From assembly GCF_004124275.1 (NCBI RefSeq), contig NZ_CP027218.1, positions 732,001 to 796,000 on the forward strand: a DNA stretch of 64,000 nt, given 5' to 3'. The notes below the pieces were generated by a model, which was not told where the DNA came from, did not search any database, and saw only the letters and a program-made list of their open reading frames with translations. Shown here one piece after another: positions 46,357-56,057 of the stretch (positions are counted from its first letter, which is position 1; every line of letters starts with the position of its first letter). Source of the DNA: Pseudomonas sp. DTU12.3 (lineage in GTDB: Bacteria; Pseudomonadota; Gammaproteobacteria; Pseudomonadales; Pseudomonadaceae). Both the position numbers and the translations under genes were made by a program.

Positions 46357-48312
46357 TTACAGCAGGATGGTGCGAATGTCCGCCAGCAGGCTGCCCAGAC
46401 GCTGGGTGAAGCGTGCGGCAGCGGCGCCGTTGATCACACGGTGATCGTAGGACAACGACAGCGGCAGCATCAGTTTCGGCTGGAAGGCTTTGCCGTCCCA
46501 GACTGGCTGGATGGTTGCCTTGGAAACACCGAGTATCGCCACTTCCGGCGCGTTGACGATCGGCGTGAAGCCGGTGCCGCCAATGTGGCCGAGGCTGGAA
46601 ATGGTGAAGCAGGCGCCTTGCATGTCGTCAGCAGTCAGCTTCTTGTCGCGGGCTTTGGCGGCCAGCGCAGCGGCTTCGGCTGCCAGTTGCAACAGGCTCT
46701 TCTGGTCGACGTTCTTGATGACCGGTACCAGCAGGCCATCCGGGGTGTCGACGGCGAAGCCGATGTTGATGTACTTCTTGCGGATGATCGCTTTGCCGCT
46801 TGGTGCCAGCGAACTGTTGAAGTCCGGCAGCTCCTTGAGCATGTGCGCGCACGACTTGAGCAGCAGCGGCAGGATGGTCAGCTTGACGCCGGCCTTCTCT
46901 GCAACGGCTTTCTGCGCGACGCGGAAGGCTTCCAGCTCGGTGATATCAGCCGAATCGAACTGAGTCACGTGCGGGATGTTCAGCCAGCTGCGGTGCAGGC
47001 TCGACGCGCCGATCTGCATCAGGCGAGTCATCGGCACTTCTTCGATTTCGCCGAAACGGCTGAAGTCGACGACCGGAATCGGCGGGATGCCCGCGCCACC
47101 GGTTGCGCCAGCAGCGGCCGGTGCTTCCTTGGCCTTCTGCATCATCGCTTTGACGTAAACCTGCACGTCTTCTTTCAGGATACGACCGTGCGGGCCACTG
47201 GCGCCGACAGCATTCAGCTCGACGCCGAACTCGCGAGCCAGTTGACGCACGGCAGGGCCGGCGTGAACTTTCGCGCCTGGCTTGGCCGGGGCGGCTGGAG
47301 CGGCAGCAGGTGCAGGCGCAGCGGCAGCCGGAGCAGCAGCGGCAGGAGCACTTGGAGCAGCGGCGGCAGCTGGAGCCGGGGCAGCAGCAGGCGCCGCGCC
47401 TTTGACTTTCAGCTTGAGAATCAGATCGCCGGTACCGACTTCGTCATCCAGCTTGATGGAAACGCTTTCCACCACGCCAGCGGCAGGCGATGGAATTTCC
47501 ATGCTCGCCTTGTCGGATTCCAGCGTGATCAGCGACTGGTCGGCTTCAACGGTGTCGCCAGCCTTGACCAACACTTCGATGATCTTGGCTTTGCCAGCCG
47601 AACCGATGTCCGGAACGTGGATGTCCTGAACGCTGTCGGCAACCGGTGCCGCTGGCGCGGCTGCCGGAGCAGGCGCAGCAGCAGCGGCCGGTGCAGCAGC
47701 CTGGGCCGGAGCGGCTGCAGCAGGGGCCGCAGCACCCGCCACTTCCAGATCCAGAATCAGGTCGCCAGTGCCGACTTCATCGTTGAGCTTGACGCTGATG
47801 GCCTTGACCACGCCAGCGGCAGGCGACGGGATTTCCATGCTCGCCTTGTCGGATTCCAGGGTGATCAGCGATTGATCAGCTTCGACGGTGTCGCCGACCT
47901 TGACCTGAATCTCGATGATCTGCGCCTTGCCCGACGAACCGATGTCCGGCACGTGCACTTGCTGAACCGAAGCGGCAGCAGGGGCAGCGGCTGGCGCGGC
48001 AGCAGCAGGAGCGGCGGCCGGTTTTTCTTCAGCCTTTTTAGCCGGTGCAGCAGCAGGAGCAGGGGCCGCTTCAGCGGCGCCCTCGACTTCCAGCTCAAGC
48101 AGTTCGTCGCCTTCTTTCAGACGGTCGCCCAGCTTCACTTTCAGGCTCTTGATGACGCCGGCTTTCGGGGCCGGCACTTCCATGCTGGCCTTGTCCGATT
48201 CCAGGGTCAGGATGCTCTGGTCGGCTTCGATACGGTCGCCGACCTTCACAAACAGTTCAATTACTTCACCTTCACCGCTGCCGATGTCAGGTACGCGAAT
48301 GAGTTCGCTCAC
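46357..48312 (-). CDS. aceF: Pyruvate dehydrogenase E2, dihydrolipoamide acetyltransferase AceF
   Basis: 651 residues with three N-terminal lipoyl domains, each with ESDKASME (first lipoyl Lys at 41), joined by Ala/Pro-rich linkers. A peripheral-subunit-binding domain follows (VRQLAREFGVELNAVGASG), then the catalytic domain with the DHRVINGA motif near the C-terminus. It transfers acetyl groups to CoA in the pyruvate dehydrogenase complex. It lies 11 bp after aceE, in one operon. Confidence 0.96.
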   Translation of the reverse strand: MSELIRVPDIGSGEGEVIELFVKVGDRIEADQSILTLESDKASMEVPAPKAGVIKSLKVKLGDRLKEGDELLELEVEGAAEAAPAPAAAPAKKAEEKPAAAPAAAAPAAAPAAASVQQVHVPDIGSSGKAQIIEIQVKVGDTVEADQSLITLESDKASMEIPSPAAGVVKAISVKLNDEVGTGDLILDLEVAGAAAPAAAAPAQAAAPAAAAAPAPAAAPAAPVADSVQDIHVPDIGSAGKAKIIEVLVKAGDTVEADQSLITLESDKASMEIPSPAAGVVESVSIKLDDEVGTGDLILKLKVKGAAPAAAPAPAAAAAPSAPAAAAPAAAAPAPAAAPAAPAKPGAKVHAGPAVRQLAREFGVELNAVGASGPHGRILKEDVQVYVKAMMQKAKEAPAAAGATGGAGIPPIPVVDFSRFGEIEEVPMTRLMQIGASSLHRSWLNIPHVTQFDSADITELEAFRVAQKAVAEKAGVKLTILPLLLKSCAHMLKELPDFNSSLAPSGKAIIRKKYINIGFAVDTPDGLLVPVIKNVDQKSLLQLAAEAAALAAKARDKKLTADDMQGACFTISSLGHIGGTGFTPIVNAPEVAILGVSKATIQPVWDGKAFQPKLMLPLSLSYDHRVINGAAAARFTQRLGSLLADIRTILL

Positions 48313-48323
48313 AAAATGTCTCC

Positions 48324-50969
48324 TCAGCAGTCCAGTGGGTTGCGTTTTTCCGGGTCGATGCCGAACTTGGTGATGGCTTCAGCCACAACCTTAGGTTCGA
48401 TATCACCACGGTCAGCCAGTGCTTCCAGGGCTGCCAACACCACGAAATGACGGTCAACTTCGAAGAAATGACGCAGTTTTTTGCGGCTGTCGCTGCGGCC
48501 AAAACCGTCGGTGCCGAGGACTTTGAATTCCTTGGACGGTACCCACTGACGGATCTGCTCGGCGAACAGTTTCATGTAGTCGGTGGAGGCGATGACCGGA
48601 CCTTTACGGCCGTTCAGGCACTCTTCGACATAGCTCAGCTTAGGCTTCTGGCCCGGCTTCAGACGGTTGCTGCGCTCTACAGCGAGGCCGTCGCGACGCA
48701 GTTCGTTGAAGCTGGTAACGCTCCACACGTCAGCGCCAACGTTGAACTCTTCACGCAGAATCTTCGCCGCTTCACGGACTTCACGCAGGATGGTGCCGGA
48801 GCCCATCAGCTGTACGTGGTGCGCCGCATCGCGGGTGTCTTCTTCGAGCAGGTACATGCCTTTCTTGATGCCTTCTTCGGCACCGGCCGGCATGGCTGGC
48901 TGCTGGTACGACTCGTTCATCACGGTGATGTAGTAGAAGATGTCCTGTTGCTCTTCGGTCATCTTCTTCATGCCGTCCTGAATGATCACCGCCAGCTCGT
49001 AGCCGTAGGTTGGATCGTAGGTGCGGCAGTTCGGGATGGTCGCGGCCAGCAGGTGGCTATGACCGTCTTCGTGTTGCAGACCTTCACCGTTCAGGGTGGT
49101 ACGGCCGGCGGTGCCGCCGATCAGGAAGCCACGGGTACGGCTGTCGCCGGCAGCCCAGGCCAGGTCGCCAATACGCTGGAAGCCGAACATCGAGTAGAAG
49201 ATGTAGAACGGCAGCATCGGCTGGTTGTGGCTGGAGTACGAAGTACCGGCAGCGATGAAGGAACTCATGGCGCCCGCTTCGTTGATGCCTTCTTCAAGGA
49301 TCTGACCTTTCTGGTCTTCCTTGTAGAACATCACCTGGTCTTTATCGACTGGCTCGTAGAGCTGGCCGACGGAGGAGTAGATGCCGAGCTGACGGAACAT
49401 GCCTTCCATACCGAAGGTACGGGCTTCGTCCGGGATGATCGGAACGATGCGCGGGCCGATTTCCTTGTCCTTGACCAGTTGCGCGAGGATTCGCACGAAA
49501 GCCATGGTGGTGGAAATTTCACGGTCTCCGGAGCCATCAAGGATTGCCTTGAGGGTGTCCAGGTCCGGAGTCGGCACGCTGAAGCTTTGTGCGCGGCGCT
49601 GAGGCACGAAACCGCCCAGTGCAGTGCGACGCTCGCTGAGGTAGCGGGCTTCGGCGCTGTTTGGCTCTGGCTTGAAGAACGGCAGGTTCTCCAGCTCTTC
49701 GTCCTTGACCGGGATGTCGAAGCGATCGCGGAACAACTTCAGGCTGTCGACATCGACTTTCTTGGTGTTGTGCGCAGTGTTTTTCGCTTCGCCGGCACCG
49801 GTGCCATAACCTTTGATGGTCTTGGCGAGGATGACGGTTGGTTGTTCTTTGTGGTTGACCGCTTCGTGGTACGCCGCATAGACCTTGTACGGGTCGTGGC
49901 CGCCACGGTTGAGTTTCCAGATCTCGTCGTCGGACAGATCAGCAACCATCGCCTTGAGTTCTGGCGAGTTGAAGAAGTGCTCGCGAACGAACGCGCCGTC
50001 TTTGGCTTTGTAGTTCTGGTACTCGCCGTCGATGACTTCGTCCATGCGACGTTGCAGGATGCCGTCGACGTCTTTGGCCAACAGTGGGTCCCAGAAACGG
50101 CCCCAGATGACTTTGGTCACGTTCCACTGAGCACCGCGGAACACGCCTTCGAGTTCCTGGATGATCTTGCCGTTGCCGCGAACCGGGCCGTCGAGGCGCT
50201 GCAGGTTGCAGTTGATGACGAAGATCAGGTTGTCGAGCTTCTCGCGGCCGGCCAGGGAGATTGCGCCCAGGGATTCCGGCTCGTCGCACTCGCCGTCGCC
50301 CAGGAAGCACCAGACTTTCTGTTTGCCCGGCTGGATGAAACCGCGGTGTTCCAGGTACTTCATGAAGCGTGCCTGGTAGATCGCTTGAATCGGACCCAGA
50401 CCCATCGATACGGTCGGGAACTGCCAGAAGTCAGGCATCAGCCAAGGGTGCGGGTAGGACGACAGGCCCTGACCGTCGACTTCCTGGCGGAAGTTGTTCA
50501 TCTGGTCTTCGGTGATGCGGCCTTCCATGAACGCACGGGCGTAAACGCCTGGCGAGGTGTGGCCCTGGAAGTAGATCAGGTCGCCGCCGTGTTCGTCGGT
50601 CGGGGCCTGGAAGAAGTAGTTGAAGCCGATGTCATACAGGGTCGCACTGGAAGCGAAGCTGGAGATGTGACCACCGAGGTCAGAATCTTTCAGGTTCGTA
50701 CGCATTACCATGGCCATCGCGTTCCAGCGTACCAGCGAGCGAATGCGGCGTTCCATGAACAGGTCGCCAGGCATGCGTGCTTCGTGGGTTACCGGGATGG
50801 TGTTGCGGTAAGGCGTGGTGATGGCGTAAGGGAGCTGCGAACCGCTGCGGGTCGCGAGTTCACCCATACGGGTCATCAGATAGTGAGCACGGTCTTCGCC
50901 TTCTTTGTCGAGAACCGATTCCAGGGCGTCCAGCCATTCCTGGGTTTCGACGGGATCGAGGTCTTGCAT
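48324..50969 (-). CDS. aceE: Pyruvate dehydrogenase E1 component AceE (homodimeric)
   Basis: 881 residues, full length. The thiamine pyrophosphate motif is visible as FLGDGECDEPES...VINCNLQRLDG. It decarboxylates pyruvate and reductively acetylates the lipoyl groups of AceF encoded just downstream. Upstream are two palindromes of the FadR/GntR operator type. Confidence 0.96.
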   Translation of the reverse strand: MQDLDPVETQEWLDALESVLDKEGEDRAHYLMTRMGELATRSGSQLPYAITTPYRNTIPVTHEARMPGDLFMERRIRSLVRWNAMAMVMRTNLKDSDLGGHISSFASSATLYDIGFNYFFQAPTDEHGGDLIYFQGHTSPGVYARAFMEGRITEDQMNNFRQEVDGQGLSSYPHPWLMPDFWQFPTVSMGLGPIQAIYQARFMKYLEHRGFIQPGKQKVWCFLGDGECDEPESLGAISLAGREKLDNLIFVINCNLQRLDGPVRGNGKIIQELEGVFRGAQWNVTKVIWGRFWDPLLAKDVDGILQRRMDEVIDGEYQNYKAKDGAFVREHFFNSPELKAMVADLSDDEIWKLNRGGHDPYKVYAAYHEAVNHKEQPTVILAKTIKGYGTGAGEAKNTAHNTKKVDVDSLKLFRDRFDIPVKDEELENLPFFKPEPNSAEARYLSERRTALGGFVPQRRAQSFSVPTPDLDTLKAILDGSGDREISTTMAFVRILAQLVKDKEIGPRIVPIIPDEARTFGMEGMFRQLGIYSSVGQLYEPVDKDQVMFYKEDQKGQILEEGINEAGAMSSFIAAGTSYSSHNQPMLPFYIFYSMFGFQRIGDLAWAAGDSRTRGFLIGGTAGRTTLNGEGLQHEDGHSHLLAATIPNCRTYDPTYGYELAVIIQDGMKKMTEEQQDIFYYITVMNESYQQPAMPAGAEEGIKKGMYLLEEDTRDAAHHVQLMGSGTILREVREAAKILREEFNVGADVWSVTSFNELRRDGLAVERSNRLKPGQKPKLSYVEECLNGRKGPVIASTDYMKLFAEQIRQWVPSKEFKVLGTDGFGRSDSRKKLRHFFEVDRHFVVLAALEALADRGDIEPKVVAEAITKFGIDPEKRNPLDC

Positions 50970-51080
50970 GGCTTGCTCCAGGGCGGAAAGGCTTCCAGAA
51001 TCGGTTGCCTGAGTTTGCGACTGGCCTTGTGGGCAGACGATTTAAAATTCTTGGATTGCCGACAGGTTGTTCCGGCGGCG

Positions 51081-51147
51081 TGTAGTTTTACTACAAATCT
51101 TCCGGCATTTCAGCCTTTCGGATGTATAGACGAGTAGTAAAACTACA
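51081..51147. promoter_or_regulatory. Pair of GntR/FadR-type operators between aceE and glnE
   Basis: TGTAGTTTTACTACA (51081-51095) and AGTAGTAAAACTACA (51133-51147) both fit the FadR-subfamily consensus TNGT-N3-ACNA. Their centres are 52 bases apart, about five helical turns, and 119 and 171 bases upstream of the aceE start. This suggests co-operative repression of aceEF by a PdhR/LldR-like regulator. The rest of 50970-51353 should hold both promoters; I see no further gene. Confidence 0.6.
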
Positions 51148-51353
51148 GATGAAAGGCTTGTGGCCTCCGACTGCGTTGTGAGAATAATCGTTAAGGTTGG
51201 TCAATTACCATCCGTAAAAGGTGAAACTTTGATGCTGGGTGCTAAAGAAGACGAAATTTCGGCTATTTCTAACTTTTGTTCGACAGTCCTTCACGTAGCG
51301 GGTTTTCACCATTCACTACAAGCGGCCATTTACACGCCGATCAAGGATAGACC

Positions 51354-54293
51354 ATGACCCTGCCCGTGCTTGCCGAACTGCCTGCCATTCTCCTGCCGTT
51401 GGTCACTCGATCCGAGCAGTCGTTCCGTACGGCCGTCGCCGAGCTTGAAGACGATCACGGCTTCGCGAGCTGGACGCCAGAGCGCTGGGCGCAGTTCGCC
51501 CGCGTCACCGCCGCCAGCGAGTTTGTCATTGAACAGAGCGTTCGTGACCCTTTGATGTTGCTTGCGCTGGTGCAGTCCGGCGAACTCGACCGACCGTTCG
51601 CACCGGGTGAATTGTGTGCGCAGATTTCCGCTGCGGTGAACGCGGCACAGACCGAAGACGAACTCGGTCGCGCCCTGCGTCGTCAACGTGCGCGCCATCA
51701 AGTGCGGATCATTTGGCGTGATCTCAACCGTCAGGCCGATCTGGTGCAGACCTGCCGCGACCTCTCGGACATGGCCGACGCCACCATCGACCAAGCTTAT
51801 CAATGGTTGTACAGCCGCCATTGCGAGCAATTCGGTACGCCGACCGGCCGCCGCAGCGGTGAGCCGCAGCAAATGGTCATCCTCGGTATGGGCAAGCTCG
51901 GCGCTGTCGAGTTGAACCTGTCTTCGGACATCGACCTGATCTTCGCTTACCCCGAGGGCGGCGAAACGGTGGGCGTGAAGCGCTCGCTGGATAATCAGGA
52001 ATTCTTTATTCGCCTCGGTCAGCGTCTGATCAAGGCGCTGGATCCGATGACGGTCGACGGCTTTGTGTTCCGCGTCGACATGCGCCTGCGCCCGTACGGT
52101 TCGTCCGGTGCGCTGGTGTTGAGCTTCAACGCGCTGGAGCAGTATTACCAGGATCAGGGCCGCGACTGGGAACGCTACGCGATGATCAAGGCGCGGGTGG
52201 TGGCCGGCGATCAGGTCGCGGGCGCGCAGTTGCTCGACATGCTGCGGCCGTTTGTTTATCGGCGTTATCTGGACTTCTCGGCGATCGAAGCGCTGCGCAC
52301 CATGAAGCAGCTGATCCAGCAGGAAGTGCGGCGCAAGGGCATGGCCGACAATATCAAGCTGGGCTCCGGCGGGATTCGTGAGGTCGAGTTTATCGCTCAG
52401 GCTTTTCAGTTGATCCACGGTGGCCGCGACTTGAGCTTGCAGCAACGTCCTCTATTAAAGGTGTTGAGCACGCTGGAAGGGCAGGGTTATTTGCCGCCGG
52501 CGGTGATCAGCGAGTTGCGCGAAGGTTACGAGTTTCTGCGTTACACCGAGCATGCGATCCAGGCGATTGCCGACCGTCAAACGCAAATGCTGCCGGACGG
52601 CGCGCAGGATCAGGCGCGCATTGCCTTTATGCTCGGTTTTGCCGATTGGGAGGCTTTCCACGAAAAACTGATGTTCTGGCGCGGCCGCGTCGCCTGGCAC
52701 TTTGCGCAGGTGATCGCTGATCCCGACGAAGAAGAAGGCGCCGAAAGTGAAGTGGTGGTCGGCGGTGAATGGCTGCCGTTGTGGGAAGAAACCCAAGATG
52801 AAGAGGCTGCGTGTCGCCAGCTCGAAGAGGGTGGTTTTGCCGATGCAAGCAAGGCCCTGAAAGCATTGGCCGGTTTGCGTGGCAGTCCGCAATTGCGGGC
52901 GATGCAGCGATTGGGACGCGAGCGTCTCGATGCGTTCATTCCGCGTCTGTTGGCGCAAGCCGTTGAACATGCCAACCCGGATCTGGTGCTTGAACGCGTA
53001 CTGCCGTTGATTGAAGCGGTTGCACGGCGTTCGGCTTATCTGGTCTTGCTGACGGAAAACCCCAGCGCCCTGCGACGCTTGCTGACGCTGTGCGCAGCGA
53101 GCCCATGGATCGCTGAACAGATCACCCGTTTCCCGCTGCTGCTTGATGAGCTGCTCAACGAAGGTCGTCTGTTCAAGCCACCCTTGGCGCCGGAACTGGC
53201 GGCTGAATTGCGTGAGCGCCTGACGCGAATCCCGGAAGACGACCTCGAACAACAAATGGAAGCCCTGCGTCATTTCAAACTGGCTCACCGCTTGCGTGTC
53301 GCCGCTTCGGAAATCGCCGGCAGCCTGCCGCTGATGAAAGTCAGCGATTACCTGACGTGGCTGGCGGAAGCGATTCTTGAACAAGTGCTGGCCCTGGCCT
53401 GGCGCCAGACCGTGGCCAAACACGGCACACCGCTGCGCACTGATGGCACCTTGTGCGATCCCGGCTTCATCATTGTCGGTTACGGGAAAGTCGGCGGGCT
53501 GGAACTCGGGCATGGTTCGGATCTGGATCTGGTGTTTATCCACGACGGCGATCCGCAGGCGGAAACCGATGGCGCCAAGCCGATTGATGGCGCGCAATTT
53601 TTTACCCGGCTGGGGCAGCGGATCATTCACTTGCTGACGGCGCAGACCAACTCGGGTCAGCTCTATGAAGTGGACATGCGTTTGCGGCCATCCGGTGCTT
53701 CGGGGTTGTTGGTGAGTTCGCTGGGGGCTTTTGCCCGCTATCAGGAAAATGAAGCGTGGACGTGGGAGCATCAGGCCTTGGTGCGCGCGCGGGTGCTGGT
53801 CGGCAGTCAGGATGTGGGGCAGGCGTTCGAGAAGGTTCGCGCGCAGGTGTTGGGCAAGGCGCGGGATCTGGCCAAGTTGCAACAGGAAGTCAGCGAGATG
53901 CGCGCGAAGATGCGCGACAACCTCGGCACCAAGAGCACAGCGGCCGGCACAGCGGCGAATGCCTTCGACGCCACGGCGCCGTTCGACCTCAAGCAGGACG
54001 CCGGAGGTATCGTCGATATTGAATTTATGGTGCAATACGCGGCTCTGGCGTGGTCGCACAGCCACCCGCCATTGCTGCGCTGGACCGATAACATCCGCAT
54101 CACGGAAGAGCTGGAACACGAAGGGCTGATGCCTGCCGAAGATGCCAGCCTGTTGCGCGAGGCCTATAAAGCCTACCGCTCCGCCGCTCACCGGCAGGCC
54201 TTGCAGAAGGACGCCGGCGTCATTGCGGGAGACCAGTTTGCTGAGGAACGCCGACAGGTTTTGCGAATCTGGAAGGAGATGGGGCTAAGCTGA
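51354..54293 (+). CDS. glnE: Glutamine synthetase adenylyltransferase/deadenylase GlnE
   Basis: 979 residues with the two nucleotidyltransferase domains of GlnE: MGKLGAVELNLSSDIDLIFA in the N-terminal (deadenylase) half and GYGKVGGLELGHGSDLDLVF in the C-terminal (adenylylase) half. It adenylylates glutamine synthetase under nitrogen excess and removes AMP under nitrogen limitation. It starts about 200 bases downstream of the aceE operator pair, in the opposite direction. Confidence 0.96.
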   Translation: MTLPVLAELPAILLPLVTRSEQSFRTAVAELEDDHGFASWTPERWAQFARVTAASEFVIEQSVRDPLMLLALVQSGELDRPFAPGELCAQISAAVNAAQTEDELGRALRRQRARHQVRIIWRDLNRQADLVQTCRDLSDMADATIDQAYQWLYSRHCEQFGTPTGRRSGEPQQMVILGMGKLGAVELNLSSDIDLIFAYPEGGETVGVKRSLDNQEFFIRLGQRLIKALDPMTVDGFVFRVDMRLRPYGSSGALVLSFNALEQYYQDQGRDWERYAMIKARVVAGDQVAGAQLLDMLRPFVYRRYLDFSAIEALRTMKQLIQQEVRRKGMADNIKLGSGGIREVEFIAQAFQLIHGGRDLSLQQRPLLKVLSTLEGQGYLPPAVISELREGYEFLRYTEHAIQAIADRQTQMLPDGAQDQARIAFMLGFADWEAFHEKLMFWRGRVAWHFAQVIADPDEEEGAESEVVVGGEWLPLWEETQDEEAACRQLEEGGFADASKALKALAGLRGSPQLRAMQRLGRERLDAFIPRLLAQAVEHANPDLVLERVLPLIEAVARRSAYLVLLTENPSALRRLLTLCAASPWIAEQITRFPLLLDELLNEGRLFKPPLAPELAAELRERLTRIPEDDLEQQMEALRHFKLAHRLRVAASEIAGSLPLMKVSDYLTWLAEAILEQVLALAWRQTVAKHGTPLRTDGTLCDPGFIIVGYGKVGGLELGHGSDLDLVFIHDGDPQAETDGAKPIDGAQFFTRLGQRIIHLLTAQTNSGQLYEVDMRLRPSGASGLLVSSLGAFARYQENEAWTWEHQALVRARVLVGSQDVGQAFEKVRAQVLGKARDLAKLQQEVSEMRAKMRDNLGTKSTAAGTAANAFDATAPFDLKQDAGGIVDIEFMVQYAALAWSHSHPPLLRWTDNIRITEELEHEGLMPAEDASLLREAYKAYRSAAHRQALQKDAGVIAGDQFAEERRQVLRIWKEMGLS

Positions 54294-54320
54294 AGCCAGT
54301 TTATGCAGCACCCAATACCC

Positions 54321-54946
54321 TGTGGGAGCGAGCTTGCTCGCGAAGGCAGAGTGTCAGACGACGATAATGTTGAATGTGCTGGCCCCTTCGCGAGCAGGCT
54401 CGCTCCCACAGTGATCTGCGGTGAATCGCAGATGTTGGAACAGATGCAAAACCCTGTGGGAGCGGGCTTGCTCGCGAAGACGGCGTGTCAGGCAACATTA
54501 ATTTCGGATGTGCCGGCGCCTTCGCGAGCAGGCTCGCTCCCACAGTGATCTGCGGTGAATCGCAGATGTTGGAACAGATGCAAAACCCTGTGGGAGCGGG
54601 CTTGCTCGCGAAGACGGCGTGTCAGGCAACATTAATTTCGGATGTGCCGGCGCCTTCGCGAGCAGGCTCGCTCCCACAGTGATCTGCGGTGAATCGCAGA
54701 TGTTGGAACAGATGCAAAACCCTGTGGGAGCGGGCTTGCTCGCGAAGACGGCGTGTCAGGCAACATTAATTTCGGATGTGCCGGCGCCTTCGCGAGCAGG
54801 CTCGCTCCCACAGTGATCTGCGGTGAATCGCAGATGTTGGAACAGATGCAAAACCCTGTGGGAGTGAGCCTGCTCGCGAAGACGGAGTATCAGACGACGA
54901 TAATGTTGAATGTGAAGACCCCATCGCGAGCAGGCTCGCTCCCACA
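54321..54946. repeat. Five-copy tandem REPIN array
   Basis: Five REPINs of about 90 bases start at 54321, 54455, 54589, 54723 and 54857 with an exact 134-base period. A 44-base linker (GTGATCTGCGGTGAATCGCA...) separates them. The middle three copies look identical; the outer two differ inside the loop, and copies one and five share loop sequence (GACGACGATAATGTTGAATG). This is the only content between glnE and the waaF leader. Confidence 0.92.
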
Positions 54947-54978
54947 GTAGATCTACAGTGTTTGTAGAGTTCTCGAGG

Positions 54979-55008
54979 CGGGGAGGCGTAAATGCCTCCC
55001 CGGTTCGT
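54979..55008 (+). terminator. Hairpin before waaF
   Basis: GGGGAGGC / GCCTCCCC arms around GTAAAT, followed by GGTTCGTTTTT. Looks like an intrinsic terminator about 14-20 bases before the waaF start; it may end transcription from glnE or act as an attenuator. Confidence 0.6.
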
Positions 55009-55021
55009 TTTTGGAAACCAT

Positions 55022-56056
55022 ATGAATATTCTGATCGTTGGGCCCAGTTGGGTCGGTGACATGGTGATGGCGCAGACACTGTTTCAGTGTCTCAAACAGC
55101 GCCACCCGCAATGCGAAATCGACGTGCTGGCCCCCGAGTGGAGCCGGCCGATCCTTGAGCGCATGCCCGAAGTGCGCAAGGCCTTGAGCTTTCCGCTCGG
55201 CCACGGCGCGCTGGAATTGGCGACGCGTCGGCGCATCGGCAAATCCCTGCGCGGCCAGTACGATCAGGCGATCCTGCTGCCGAACTCGCTGAAGTCGGCG
55301 CTGGTGCCGTTTTTTGCAGGCATCCCGAAACGCACTGGCTGGCGCGGCGAATTCCGCTACGGCCTGCTCAACGATGTGCGCACCCTCGACAAAGAGCGCT
55401 ATCCGCTGATGATCGAGCGTTTCATGGCTTTGGCCTATGAAGCGAACGCCGAGCTGCCGAAACCTTATCCACGCCCAAGCCTGCAAATCGACCCGGTCAC
55501 CCGCGAAGCCGCGTTGGCCAAGTTCGGTTTGAGCCTCGATCGTCCGGTATTGGCCCTGTGCCCCGGCGCCGAGTTCGGCGAGTCCAAGCGCTGGCCGTCC
55601 GAGCACTACGCCAAAGTCGCCGAAGCGCGTATTCGCGAAGGCTGGCAGGTGTGGCTGTTCGGCTCGAAAAACGATCACGCGGTCGGCGAAGACATCCGCG
55701 CTCGGCTGATCCCTGGCCTGCGCGAAGAATCGGTCAACCTCAGCGGCGGCACCTCGCTGGCTGAAGCCATCGACCTGATGTCCTGCGCCGACTCGGTGGT
55801 CTCCAACGACTCCGGCCTGATGCACGTCGCCGCTGCGCTGAACCGTCCATTGGTCGCCGTCTACGGCTCGACTTCGCCGGGCTTCACTCCGCCGCTGGCC
55901 GAGCATGTCGAAGTGGTGCGTCTGGGCCTGGAATGCAGCCCGTGTTTCGACCGTACCTGCCGTTTCGGCCATTACAACTGCCTGCGCCAGCTGATGCCGG
56001 ACGCGGTCAACGATGCCTTGCAGAAATTGCAGGGCTCTGTGGTCGAGGTTCATTAA
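55022..56056 (+). CDS. waaF: ADP-heptose:LPS heptosyltransferase II WaaF
   Basis: 344 residues starting MNILIVGPSWVGDMVMAQTL, the WaaF N-terminus; later GGTSLAEAIDLMSCADSVVSNDSGLMHVAAAL is the GT9 donor-binding region. It adds the second heptose to the LPS inner core. Start chosen at 55022 over an in-frame codon at 54992, which lies in the hairpin. First gene of the core operon. Confidence 0.95.
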   Translation: MNILIVGPSWVGDMVMAQTLFQCLKQRHPQCEIDVLAPEWSRPILERMPEVRKALSFPLGHGALELATRRRIGKSLRGQYDQAILLPNSLKSALVPFFAGIPKRTGWRGEFRYGLLNDVRTLDKERYPLMIERFMALAYEANAELPKPYPRPSLQIDPVTREAALAKFGLSLDRPVLALCPGAEFGESKRWPSEHYAKVAEARIREGWQVWLFGSKNDHAVGEDIRARLIPGLREESVNLSGGTSLAEAIDLMSCADSVVSNDSGLMHVAAALNRPLVAVYGSTSPGFTPPLAEHVEVVRLGLECSPCFDRTCRFGHYNCLRQLMPDAVNDALQKLQGSVVEVH

Positions 56057-56057
56057 G

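Noticed and set aside
46336..51137. Very long plus-strand open frames (704 and 896 codons) opposite aceF and aceE
   Set aside because: They are shadows of the pyruvate dehydrogenase genes; the composition is typical of antisense translation of GC-rich coding sequence.
54321..54946. CRISPR array suspected from the regular 134-base period
   Set aside because: The repeats are REPIN palindromes with an identical linker, the units are too long, the spacers are not unique, and no cas genes are present.
54485..54950. Three identical 65-codon open frames in the REPIN array
   Set aside because: They arise from translating the same repeat; no Shine-Dalgarno and no resemblance to a protein.
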